Below, piece by piece: positions 25,064 through 36,898 of a DNA stretch of 64,000 nt. The position numbers were made by a program, and so were the translations under genes. How positions within the stretch are numbered: the stretch's first letter is position 1; each line of letters begins with the position of its first letter. Under the pieces are notes generated by a model. That model made no database searches and had not been told where the DNA came from. It saw nothing but the letters and a program-made list of their open reading frames with translations. The DNA is from Coffea arabica (taxonomy: Eukaryota > Streptophyta > Magnoliopsida > Gentianales > Rubiaceae). The stretch is from NCBI RefSeq assembly GCF_036785885.1, contig NC_092329.1, positions 6,820,001 to 6,884,000 on the forward strand, given 5' to 3'.

Positions 25064-25558
25064 ATGCATCAGCGTTCATCAATCCGTCTCTGCAAATTGA
25101 TTTTCAGACACCCTTTTCGGCCATCTTCAAAACCCATGTCTACATTCTCCAAGAATCCCTTCACGTCTCTGGCAAACCAATGCTCTTTACACTCATTTTC
25201 GCTCTTAAACCCTAAGATAAACCCCTTTTTTCTTCAGTCATTGAGCTCAAGCTCATCGACCCAGCTCAAGAAATTCCAAAGTCTAAGACTTTACAGTGCT
25301 GAAACCGACAAAGAAGTTGATACAATTAATATCAAGTTTGCAGAGGCCAGGGAGGAGATAGAATCTGCTATGGAATCTAAAGAAACTGTGTATTTTGATG
25401 ACGAAGCTGAGTGCGCACGTGCTGCTGTTAAGGAAGTCTTAGACTTGTATGAAGGGCTGCTGAGAAAGTTGCCTGAGAATGAGAAGGCAGCAATTCAGAG
25501 GTCCATGGGGCTCAAGATTGAGCAGTTGAAAGCTGAACTTGAACAATTGAATGAGTAG
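25064..25558 (+). CDS. Small predicted organelle-targeted protein, unknown function
   Basis: Single-exon frame of 164 residues. The first ~80 residues are rich in Arg, Ser, Lys and Phe with almost no acidic residues (MHQRSSIRLCKLIFRHPFR), as in mitochondrial or dual-targeting presequences. From about residue 84 the composition turns sharply acidic and helical: KFAEAREEIESAMESKETVY, then AVKEVLDLYEGLLRKLPENE and a final helix ending LKAELEQLNE, a plausible two-helix coiled unit. This C-terminal block looks conserved among plants, but I cannot attach a function. A second in-frame Met at residue 25 is possible. The neighbour on the left is divergently transcribed. Confidence 0.75.
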   Translation: MHQRSSIRLCKLIFRHPFRPSSKPMSTFSKNPFTSLANQCSLHSFSLLNPKINPFFLQSLSSSSSTQLKKFQSLRLYSAETDKEVDTINIKFAEAREEIESAMESKETVYFDDEAECARAAVKEVLDLYEGLLRKLPENEKAAIQRSMGLKIEQLKAELEQLNE

Positions 25559-27269
25559 TGAGGTAGATTTAATTGGAAATTTGTGCTGATTGTTGTTTGA
25601 ATCATTAATTCAATTTTGTATTCTGTTATGGATGAAATGAAATTAATTCTAGTCTGTTATGGCTGAAAAGAAATAATTAGACGAATTTTTCCAGCAATGG
25701 CAATTTAATCAAGCAGAGTGATCAATAATTTGGTGTTGCTGTTTTAATGCTTGTTGTGATATTGAGGATTTATGGTTATCTTGGATATGTTGTGAACGCT
25801 CTAAATGGAACTGCATGCTGTGAGACATACAAGCTTAGTTATCCCTTTTCTTACATGTTGTGGTAACTTGTGTTGTTTGTTCCATTAAAATGGGGATTTA
25901 AAATTGAAATTTGTGGTTGCGCTCAACCTCCAAGCTGGAAAAATGTTTTCCTGGTGAAATGTTACTCATTCATGTCCTACCGAGGAGAAAAACTTATATT
26001 TTACATTTTTTATGCTTAATACAAATATGTGCCATGGGCCTTGCGACAATGGCTTTCGTGTGGAGAATGGAACATTATTTTCTGTCTTTATTATTAATGA
26101 TAAAACTGGCGAGAAGAGATTGTTCATGCTTTCCTTCTGCCGAGTTTGAGCCTTGGAAGGCATCTTTTATCTGTGTCTCCAAGATGTCTGGTTCTAAATA
26201 TTTATTGACTTCCTAGTTTTAGTTTTAACTCAAAAGAGTAAATTAGTCTACAACACAGCTCCTATTGCAACGTTGAACATAGGAAGAAAAGCAATAGAGC
26301 CCTATAAGAATGTGAAACGAAAAAATGGCTAACGAGTACATAACTCTGAATTTATTCGGCTATTGAGCTTACATCATCTAGAGATCGTAATGTAGATTTC
26401 GCTGGATGTTTATTGCTACTTTTTACGTACGGTATTTAGAATTCCGTGTATTAGTAGCTATTCGGCGCTGAAATCCGTGAAGTTGATGTATTTCATTTTC
26501 TGACAATCTGGAATTACCGGACTAAGTCTGCCTTCCTGGATCATCCCATGCAACAGATTCTGGACTAAGTCAATTTATAGTGCCAGATTCCACATATAAT
26601 TATGGCCATAACATCTTCAAGGAGTGTCAACCATGCTCAATGACTTAATTTTTTCTCTCTTTCCTTTTTCCCCCTGAACTCGAGCTTGAGTTTAGCTATT
26701 TGAGTAGTATTTTGAGTTAATTGAGCTTGTAATACTTGGCTTGAGGCATTCCCGAGCCTGGTAAATTTCTATAGTTTAAATATGAATTCCTGTACTGTTG
26801 GAGCCGATATTCAGTTTGTTGACTTGACTTCCCTTAAAACCCTAATCTCCTACCTGCAGAACAACAATATGCTCGACAACATCTAGGAAATACATTGAGG
26901 TTAGGATTTTGTTCTGTCAATGATGCCACTTAAGTGAAGGAATGCTGAAAGCTGTTATGAACTTACGCAATAGGCAATAACTGTGCTTAGAAGCTCCAAA
27001 TGTTAAACCATAAAGTTCTCTAGAATTTGCTGTCTGATATTTGTTTCTCATTCTTCTGTTCAATTATTAGGAGCATGCTTCAATTTATTCTCAATGGAAA
27101 CAGAACATGTTGCATGTAGACAGTTTCGTCAGATAGGTATGTAACAAAGAAGATACTATATGATATATGACATGGGAGAATGCAGACAACTGTCTTTGTG
27201 TAGATTGATCATTCATGATCTAAACAATTGTGTTCGACTTCCACTTTCATAAATTTTTGGTCAAACCCA
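25559..27269. other. Intergenic spacer, no gene seen
   Basis: The part next to 25559 probably holds the 3' UTR of the organelle-protein gene. The rest has only short chance frames with no recognised domain and no clear transposon ends. Confidence 0.5.
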
Positions 27270-27710
27270 AAAAAAAAAAAGTTTCGCTGGACATTAGTGA
27301 GGAATGGGAAGAAGGGATGGCTTGCTTCCATGTGTTCCCTGCTTCACTGAAATAGTGGGCCTACGGATGTACGAGTGTGTTGAAGAGTTGCTATCTTTAT
27401 TCGGCTGTCTAGGGCCTCTAGTCTCCACACCCTGCCTTCTACCGCTTGGAGTTTCCACTTTAATGTTTTGGCGAGAACTCGAGTTCGTGCACCTGCTGGA
27501 AGACGAAGTGTTCTTGTTGCATGTGACTTTATGGATCTGTCTTCTGTCAATCACATTTCCCTGCATGGTTCGGTGAACAAGCATATCTTGGAACAGTATT
27601 CAGCCATTGTTATGGATGTGTCAGAAAATGGGCGAAGTAATTGTAAGATATACGCTCCACTCTCTAACTTGTGCCTTGGATCAATTAAAGATCTAGGTGC
27701 CTAGTTAAAT
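27270..27710. other. GC-richer, protein-like patch of unknown origin
   Basis: Starts after an A run at 27269-27280 and is less AT-rich than its surroundings. It is open for 60-100 codons in several overlapping frames on both strands (for example 27304-27576 plus, 27468-27704 plus, 27344-27550 minus), none with a domain I recognise. It may be a decayed gene or transposon fragment. The A run on its left would fit the tail of a minus-strand retrocopy only if it read as T on the plus strand, which it does not, so a minus-strand retrocopy is not supported. Confidence 0.3.
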
Positions 27711-28543
27711 GGTGTAAATGGGTAAATTTGTGTGGCTAGTGTTACTGTCCGACAGTTAAGTACAATCCAAGATCATTGAGGCCACAATTGCTGCTGTTTT
27801 ATATCAGTAGATTTCGCTTGCGAATGGTTCTGGATTGGGATGTGGGAAGATTGAATTTGGTTCCTGAAACTTCAAAACGTAATGTCTTTCAACTTCATCG
27901 CGAATGATTAAAGAATCAAGAAACCAATCCATTCTTTGGTTTTTCTTCGAGCAGAAGCAAGGGGCTTCCTTTGCAAAAGGTAACACTTCCGTTAGAGAGA
28001 AACACAGAAGGCAAAATCTTGAGAGACAAAAGGAGTGAGTAGCGAAGAAATGACCTCTCCAAAACGTTTCCTGTTTACCCTTTTCCGGAACCAATGGAGA
28101 TTTGCTCAGGCCATTGAGCGCGACGAAGCAGGCAAATGTTTTCTCAGAGAACGTGAAGCAATCTTTTCTAATTATGATGGATCTGATATTACACTTTGTT
28201 CCAATTGTTAATTTCCTTGGTCAATTTAACTTTTTGTTGCTCCGCACTTCTTCGCCAGTACAAGTTTCAACAACTAAGATACATGAGAATTCATTCATCC
28301 TGAGCTGTCAGATACTACAAATCTGAGGCCTCACAATGACTCTGATTCATGAGATGGACGGTTCAACCAGAATGAGGATTGCAAAGAGTAGAAGCAATTG
28401 AACCATATAATGTTGCCTAAATCTGTACAAAAGTTCCCCAAATATCATTCAATGCTTGGAGATGTCATTCTAGCTAAGCTGGGGAACCAAAGAAGATCAG
28501 TCACGGACACCTAGAAGAGGCAAGTCAGGAAAGCCAAAAAGCA
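27711..28543. other. Spacer and probable 3' UTR of RGI5-like gene
   Basis: No supported coding frame. Sequence near 28543 is downstream of the receptor-kinase stop codon and should include its 3' UTR. Confidence 0.45.
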
Positions 28544-31500
28544 TCAGCTTTGGGTTGAGGACTGCTTTATTAGAGGTTGTGACGTTTTTCCCCACTCCTC
28601 AGGGGTACTCTTGACTTCCATTAGAAGTGCAACAACTTCCTTCATGGTTGGCCTTTCAGCTGGCGATGAATTTACACAGAACATTGCAATCCCCAATGTC
28701 TGAAGCATTTCTTGCACCATTTGGTCCGGTAATCCCTGGAGCTTTGAATCGAGTATTGTTGCAGCTGGTTCAAAGCTTCCCATCTTCTTCTTTACCCACT
28801 CAACAATGTGCATTCCATCTCCAACTTGAGGCTCAATGGCACTCCGACCACTTAAAATTTCAAGCAGAACAACTCCAAAGCTATACACGTCACTCTTCTC
28901 TGTTATGTTGGCAGTGTACCCATATTCTGCAATAATGGAACAAACTTTTGTTGATATTTATTGATGATACTAAAAGAGCAATTCAGAGCCTATTATCTTG
29001 TTCAATAGCACAAGATGAATGGTTATTTGGTAGAACCCAGTTTACCAAATGATGAAAAACACTAAACTTTGATGTAACTTCATAAAATGCTCAAAATAGA
29101 ACACATTCATAAACATCTAAATTCAGCAATTGCGACAGGTAATTAAGCAGAAAGCTATTAAGTACAGGAATAAACTAAAGCTCACTGAGACTTGCCTGGT
29201 GCAATATATCCATAAGATCCTGCTATTCTGGACATAGCTTGCTGGTAATTTGGAGAGCTCATTAGCCTTGCGAGTCCAAAGTCTGCCAAATATGCATCAT
29301 ACTTGGAATCCAGGAGAATGTTATTGCATTTAACATCCCTATGAAGAATTGCTGGAACACAATCATGATGAAGGTAAGCCAGACCTTGGGCTGCTCCGAC
29401 TGCAATTTTGTATCTGGTCTCCCAATCTAAATTCCTATTTGTCTGCAAGAGCTGTTGTAAATTTCCATTCGAAATATAGTTGTATAAGAGCAGCTTAACG
29501 CTCTTATTAGAACAGTAACCAAGAAGCTTCACTATATTTCTGTGCCTAATGTGTCCCAGGATTTGAATCTCTGCAGCAAATGAATCTAGTGGTTCTTCTT
29601 CCTTCTTCGTCTTCCAAAGCTTCTTCACTGCAATCAACTCACCATTTGGCATTTCTGCCTTGTAAACAACTCCTGAACAACCTTTACCAATAATATTTTC
29701 ATCTCTCAGACACTCCAAGATGCTGTCGATGGTAAAGTTGAGCTTCTGAAATGGGATAAAATTCCATGGATAAGAAAAATCCTCTTCCCTTGATGGAGTC
29801 AACATGCCTGAGTGCTTTCTCGACATGTATTTTTGATTCCTCATGACAAGAATCCAAGTAACTACAAGTGCCATCATTACAGTAGTCAGAACTACCGCAA
29901 CTAAAGCTATGGTTTTAGCAGACTTCAACCTGTTTCGTCCACTTAGCCGTGAAGAACAAGTGAAGCCATCATCAGATTCACAAAGGTTTGGGTTCTCAAG
30001 AAAAGAGTTTGAAGTCAGAGTTCTGAAGAATGGTGAGACTGGTATAGGACCTGAGAAATTGTTATATGACACATTCAATGAAGTGAGACTGGTCAGGGAA
30101 CCCAAAATTGTAATCTTTCCATAAAGCATGTTACGAGAAAGATCAAGTGATTGCAGCTGTCTCAAACCAGACATTGTTTCTGGGAGTTCACCACAAAAAT
30201 GATTCGAGCTCAAGTCCAAACTAATTGTTAAGCTTGTTACATAACCAACTTCTGGTGGGATTAAACCAGAGAGGCTGTTGTAGCTCAAGTCAAGAAGTGT
30301 TAATTTCTGCAGATTCCTAACGGACTTTGGGATTGGTCCACTAAGCAGATTGTTATTCAGTATAAGTTTGTTCAGATAACTGAGGTTACCAAAACTTGAA
30401 GGAACCTGCCCAGTGAAGCTGTTTCTACTGAGGTCAAGCTGCTCCAAATTGACAAGCTCACCCAGTTGAGATGGTATTTCACCAGTGAGGTAATTGTTAT
30501 GCACATCCAACAGCTCAAGAACCGTAACGTTAGCAATTTCAGGAGGTAAACCACCAGAGAAATGGTTCATATATAAGTCAAGAAACACAAGATTTTGCAG
30601 CTGTCCAATCTCTTTAGGAATCTGACCAGAAAGCTGATTTTCTCCGAGCCTTAACCGCACTAGAGACTGGCATCTTGCAACACTTCGAGGCACTCCTCCG
30701 ATTAATGAGTTTCCTAGCAACAAAACTTTGCTCAGCTTCTTCAACCCAAAAATCTCCTCTGGTATTATTCCAGTGAGCTTATTCCTCGAGAGGTCAAGAG
30801 CATATAGCTCAGTACAGTTCCCAAAGGAAGCCGGTATGGTTCCTGAAACTGAATTACCCCACAAGAAAAAGCTCTGCAAATATTTCAATTCACCAACTTG
30901 CCAGGGAATTGGACCTGATAATTGGTTCTTATCAAGCTGAAGAGCTGTTAAACTAGAGCAGTTACTCAACTGCCATGGAATTGAACCGGTTAGTGCATTA
31001 TCAGACAAGTGAAGCTGTTCAAGAACCATCAACTTCCCCAGATCAGCTGGAATTTCACCAGACAATTCATTTGTAGAAACATCAAGTATAACGAGTGATG
31101 AACAATTTGAAAGCTCGGCCGGTATAGTTCCTGTCAAAGAATTACCCCAAAGAAGCAAGCTAGTAACCTTCTGCAACTTTCCCAATTGAGGTGGGATTGT
31201 ACCAGTTAGCTTATTCATATGTAAATACAAGTTTCTAAGCTCCGAGCATGACCCGAGCTCAGGGGGCACTGGACCAAACACTTCAGTATCATAAAGGGCT
31301 AAAGTCTGAAGATTGATCAGGTTCCCAAATGTAGGCGGTATAACACCCGAAAGTCCAGTAGCCGCAGCCCCAAACGTTGTGAGATTAGTAAGTAGGCCTA
31401 ACTGTGGAGGAATTTCCCCTGTTAAATGCAGATTTCCCCCAACTCTGAACTGTTGGAGGGATGACAAGGAGCCTAATTGAGCCGGAATGGACCCATTAAG

Positions 31501-32070
31501 GAGATTATCTTGGAGACAGAGGACTTGCAATGAAGAAAGATTAGCAAGGTGTGGTGGGATTCTGCCTGTTAATCTGTTTGAGTTCAAGAAAAGGAATTGA
31601 AGTGAAGTAAGGCTGCCTAGTCCAGGAGGAATAGGCCCAGAAAGAGAGTTGGAAGAGAGGTCTAAAAGGCGAAGATGGGAAAATGCACCATAGGAAGCAG
31701 GGATTAGTCCTGAGATGTTAGTAGAGGAGAGATTCAAAAGCTGCAACGAGGACAAAGAAGAGAGCCCTGTAGGCAAAGAAGAAAGGTTGAGAAATGTGTT
31801 TGGAAGAGAGACTGAAATGACTCTTCCTTGAGGAGAACAAGTTATTCCTTCCCATGAACATGGAGTTGGGCTTGAGGGGTTCCAAGAAGAAAGCACAGAT
31901 GATCTAGACTTGGTAAAAGGGTCAGAAGCTGAGAGAAGAGAAACTAGAGCCTGGCCATCAGGTGAAAGAGAAGTCACTAGTGTTCTAGGACTGACAATGA
32001 AACCATAACAGAAGCAAAAGGCGAAGAAAAACGAAGCTTTTGAGGTCAAAAAATGAACTCTTCTCTCCAT
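28544..32070 (-). CDS. RGI5: LRR receptor kinase, subfamily XI, RGF-peptide receptor (RGI5-like)
   Basis: Two exons, 32070-29196 and 28926-28544, give 1085 residues; an in-frame Met at 32112 would add 14. Order: hydrophobic signal segment (FFFAFCFCYGFIV), N-terminal LRR cap with PCSWEGITC, about 22-24 leucine-rich repeats of the plant LxGxIP type, a TM helix (IALVAVVLTTVMMALVVTWI), then a Ser/Thr kinase. Kinase landmarks are GKGCSGVVYKAE, AVKKLW, HRDVKCNN (RD type), DFGLARL, and GSYGYIAPEYGYT rebuilt across the intron. The ectodomain has FRVGGN, matching the RxGG motif reported for receptors of RGF/GLV root-growth peptides. It would act at the plasma membrane in peptide-controlled root meristem growth. 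Assignment to RGI5 (At1g34110 type) rests on recalled end-to-end similarity. The intron donor is GC, not GT. Confidence 0.92.
29189..29200 (-). other. GC splice donor of the RGI5-like intron
   Basis: The only way to keep the kinase frame is ACCAG|GCAAGT at 29196/29195 joined to TTGCAG|AATATGGG at 28926. That rebuilds APEYGYT, an invariant kinase segment. The flanking bases are an otherwise perfect donor consensus with C instead of T at +2, the classic form of a GC-AG U2 intron. Confidence 0.9.
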
Positions 32071-32112
32071 TTGAGCCCCTGAAAAAACTGGTTTAGCAGT
32101 GATAGTAGTCAA

Positions 32113-33205
32113 GAATATTAATCAAGAATGGGACTAACAGACAAAAAATGGTGGTGAAAGTCCACTCCTCAAGGGAACAGCATGCATGTGAAAGCCTCTA
32201 TTGCTGTAGAATGGGGTGATGAGGTATGCTTCAAACACACACTAGGTGGTGCTGATCAAAAACCATGCATGTGAACAAAAAGTAGTCCTTAATAAAGAAG
32301 CAGCACTATTTCAACTGTTTGATTATTCATGCAGAAGGTAGCATGCTTACCGGAGATAAGTCTCTCCTCCCACGTCCGCCGTTTCTGGCGGTGCAGCCGG
32401 TGAAGGTGCTAGCGCTGGTGGTGGTGCACAGTAAAAACTTATGTCTCAGCTCCTGAAGATTGTAGTACTGGTGTAGCTTTAAAGTTGGCCATTTGGGGTT
32501 TTCTTCTATCTTTTTCCGGCGGTATCCAGGCTAGCTTTCCTGCAGTATTTAGGCTAGCTTTTGCGTGATGGCTGGTTGGAAGTGGTGGTGGAAGGAGGCG
32601 ACTGCCAGAGTTCTAAGCTTATCCTTCTCTTCTTTCTTTCTCGGCGTAACAATTGATTGAGAGTTTCAACTTTCAAGATGAGTGAAGACCAAACGTTGGG
32701 TTTAAATGAAGATAGTTAATTAGGGCGCCAGTGATTAGTTGTTTATATTAAAACTTGAGATGCATCGGATAGCCAAAATTACCCTTTCGAAGTTGCATGG
32801 ATGTACCTAAGTTAATTAAGTTCTGTAAGGAGACTATTGTCATTCCAACCCCCCAAAAAAAAAGTGAGAGAGAGACACTATTGTCAAGCTATTTTTCCTT
32901 TTCATTTTGCACAACATCTTGCAAATCATACATTTTTCCTTTAAAGGGCCATTTTGTTTTTTTTTTTCCCCTGATACTAATTAAAGTTCTTTAGATTCTA
33001 CAAATATGAGTTGAGCGTGCAGAAAACGACCTAAGTTTATTTTGTCAAAGCGCTAATCTTAAGCTAAGTTTTTGTTTCTTATAAATTAGAGTTAACAAGA
33101 ATTCCAAATATAGAATGCAAATATAACTTTTTGTTTCCTAAAAGTACCCTTCTTCAACCATCCAATGCATTAGCAATTTACGAAAATGTTCTCAAAGAAA
33201 CGAGT
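32113..33205. other. RGI5-like promoter region and spacer
   Basis: Upstream of the receptor kinase. A moderately GC-rich block (32340-32650) could be leader or proximal promoter. No gene or clear core promoter element identified. Confidence 0.4.
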
Positions 33206-33368
33206 TTGTTTGGACAACAAGAATTTGGAATAAAAATTTCAGATTTTGTTTTGCTTGCATCATACACATAATTCCCAATCATCTTTTTATCTTACATACA
33301 TCACATCACAAAAAGTGCTACAGTAACTGGATTAAATAAATCATTCAAATAAATTCTTATCCAAACAA
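33206..33368. mobile_element. Short MITE with ~20-bp terminal inverted repeats
   Basis: Left end TTGTTTGGACAACAAGAATTT; right end read on the other strand TTGTTTGGATAAGAATTTATT. The inside is AT-rich, 163 bp overall, non-coding, and includes CACAAAAAGTGCTACAGTAA, a phrase frequent in plant MITEs. The target duplication is unclear. Confidence 0.5.
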
Positions 33369-36300
33369 GTTGTCTTTTTCTCTAACAAAGTATTGCTTTT
33401 GGTTTAGTAAGGATAGAATAAATATGCTGTGAAGGGTCAAGTTCCAAGAGCTTTTAGCATGCAAATTAATCATTTTAAACCCATCTATCCTTGTTAATTT
33501 TAGGTTGTACTGTGCAAAGATTCTAAGATGGTATTAGTACCAAAGATTTCAGAGTCCGTTGCCACTGGGAGGAGAGATATATACGTACATATATATATAT
33601 ATATCTATATGTGCATATACAGGAGAGTACTTGGCAGAATGCCTAGGGAAGAGGAGATTAGTTTTGATGATACAGCAGAGAGGCAGCTTATGGGGTATTG
33701 TGAAAGTTAAAAGAGGATTAAAATAGAACTGGATTAAACAAACTACAATAAATGTCCTTTTGCTGGGCTATATAATAAGCACATAAACAAAGTCTATTCT
33801 TCCTTTACAGGTTACAGTATATACACCACAGGACTAGGATAATAAAGGCAGGGCGTGCATGTAGAGGAAATTTAATTAATGGAGCATCTGTTTCTTTGGG
33901 GTTAAAAGTTAGAAAAGCAGCTGTAAATAATTTTCTTCTTAACTGTTATTTAATCACTGTGTTGTGGTAAAATTAAGAAATACTATAAAGAGGGTGATGA
34001 CTTGATTTCCGAGGAGATATTAGTGGGTGTGCTTTGGGAGTAGGGCTAAAGAAAAATGTACAGTCACATGAGTAAGAATGAGAGAGAGAGAGGACATGTG
34101 TAGTAGATTATAGTAGGGCACAATTTACGATTAGTGTGTTGTTAGGGTTTTAAAGATTTCACTGTTTACGTGTTCTAAGCCGCTCTTTATTAGTCTCTAC
34201 AATTCTGAGTGCATGTATGCAGAATTACAGACTTACAGCCAAAATGCATTAATGTTTGAAAGAACATGCAGCAAACCAAACCATGTTTAAAACTTTAAAG
34301 AGAAAAGGAAAATTTTTAAGGGATTGTTAAGAGCTTTAATGGAGGGATTACCATAAGAGCTTTAACGGAGGGATTACATTCTAGTTTTCCACGATAATTT
34401 GCTTTCTCTTCCATTTCTTGCGTAGGGCATTGAAGACTGCAGCAATTATGGTTTTTACTTTTTGAGACTGCTTGTACTTTTTGCCAATTCTCGTTTAAGG
34501 GTTCTTGGTCTTTCATCTTGTGTTGCCTCGCATAAGATCATAAGTATTATTCTCCTCTGGGGTTTAACTGGCAAGCAAGAAGAAGTGAATATCTTCTTTT
34601 GGAGAGAAAAATAAGTAAATAAAGATTAGAACAACTGAACCATTATTATGTTGTCGAGTGTGGTCCAGTCAGTCCCCTGTCAAAGGCACAAGACCAGATC
34701 TAAAGGGTTCCAAGATACACCGAAATGGGCTATAAATGTGCATCAACTGATTTTATCCGATCATACTCTAATACTATATTCCAAAGTTCAATCGAAAAAT
34801 CTTTCAGTTCTGAGGTTTGACCAACAATTATTCATGTGGTTCAGCTTATCTGAATTGGCAGAAACCCCAACTTTTAGCCTAATCATAGACATGTAGTACA
34901 TTGAAGACTTGCACTTTCATGACTTTTTAAAGACCACGCAAAGAGATTCTTCAAATGCTGGTGGCATCAGCGAGTCCACTAAAATGCCAACATGAAGCCG
35001 AATGCCTACACTAAGAACCAATTTAAACATGTTTTCGGCTATGTTGTAAGCAGAAAACTCTCTTGCTGTCTCTTGCAGAGTGGAAGTGTGAAACATCTAG
35101 TGCTCTATGTAAAATCATTGCATTGTAGACCAAGGTATAGCTACTAGCTAAAATTTGTGAGACAAACTCGCTTCACAATTGATAAAATCAAGCTTCAAAC
35201 GGATGTAAACTCACAAGATTATCGGTAGGTTCTATGAAATTTAGGAATGTTCTTGAATTTTTGGCTTTGAACTACAGTTTAGTCCTCTTTTTTTTTTAGA
35301 TTACAACCTTGAGAGCCAAAAATTTTGAAAATAAAATTTTGTTTTTCATTAAATTGAAACCATAATATTTTTGTCTCGTGCATGTAAGTATTTTATCTAT
35401 ATTATGTGCAGTTGCTATTCTGTCAATTTATGACTGATTTCTTTGATTTCTTAAGCAAAAAGTCATTTTTTTAAGCCAAAATACATGCAAGTAAGTGATA
35501 AGTTGGCACCCCTTTTGGCGGGCAAAGAAAAAAAGCTTATGCCTCATGGCATCCCCTTGTGCAGCTAATGATGTTCCATTTGGTCTGACTTTGCTCACTA
35601 TTCTTTTATCAACTTTGTTTTGTTTCTGTTTTATGGAGCCCCAAACCTATACTTAGCATAGGCAGTAGTCACTCAAATTAGCTCATTGAGAATCTATCTC
35701 GCTTTGATTAACTGAAGAATAATGCAAAAGTAAGCCATTCAAAAACAAGCATGAAGAAGACAAAAATGAAATAGAGCTTCCGAGGAGGACCAGGAAAGAC
35801 TAAACAATGCTCAATATTTCCATGCTTAGTAGCGTTATTTAAAAGAAAATGTGGCCAAACATTTCTGACTTTGGGGCATCTTTCTGGAATCCTGCTTTGA
35901 GCCAAGAGAAGTTAGATGACTTGTAGAAGCAAACAAAGTTGTCAATAGTGCTCTTGTTGGATGCAAGCAATGGATACTGATAAACAAAAACATGTGAATT
36001 CAATCCTCCTAAGTGAGACATAAGCGTAGAGATTAAACAAAGAGAAGACAGCAAGAAGTTTCCACTGAGCTAGTTGAAGTATCCAACGAATAATCTGCTT
36101 TCCTTGTACTCCATCTTAATTACTACAAGATTCTTCAAGCGTTCAAATAAAAAGGGATGCCTATTTTCAGGCATCATTAAATGTCCATTTGATACTGTCA
36201 TCACTCTGTATGAAGAGAATACGACTTATTAGCTCTTATTCAAAGAGTAGGGATAATAAGTTATTTATCTGCTGAACATGCCATTTGAATGGAGATGTCT

Positions 36301-36898
36301 GCAACAAGGCTAATGCAAAATTGTGCCAGATGGTAAAATCATAAGGTACAAGAAATTAATGCATTATTTTCTCTTCCACTTCCACCCTTCTGGGGCTATG
36401 TCAATGATGCCTTACAACTACAAGACTCATAGTTGGAAGCACATGCCTTAGTGCAGACTACAAAAATTTTGGCATCCTAAGATGAAGGAATAATCTTTAC
36501 AGAAGATAGCCTGAGGTAAAAGCACATCAAGAAGTCACTCTGTGGACAAATAAATAGCCATGAAGAAGAGGCTATAAGCAAGAGAAACGGATGGTAGTAC
36601 GAATACAAACACCTGATTGATTGCGTAAATAATCAAGCAGAATTTAGTAGGGCCTATCCTCTGGATATCCTGACAATTAAATTGCTTAGCTCCTCTAATT
36701 TCAGATGGCTGGTGATTTAGATCTTGTAGTGCCCCGTTATAAACTTTATGATTTACCTTGATCATGACCATAAATGAAGCTGCCCAAGTTGAAATTTGCT
36801 TTCAAGCGCATCATGGTTGAGGGGAGGAAGTGGTACAATCTGTGGAGGCTTCTGTTGGCCTTTCCCAATTGGGTTCCTTCTGCTTTCCAACTGTGAAA
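33369..36898. other. Long intergenic spacer, no gene seen
   Basis: AT-rich with small simple repeats (TA run near 33587-33604, GA run near 34080-34092). Open frames up to ~80 codons lack domains, splice-joined partners or recognisable similarity. The right part (about 36500-36898) probably contains the 3' UTR of the PDE338-like gene. Confidence 0.5.

Noticed and set aside
29843-30124. 93-codon plus-strand frame
   Set aside because: Antisense to the LRR receptor ectodomain, which is intact on the minus strand.
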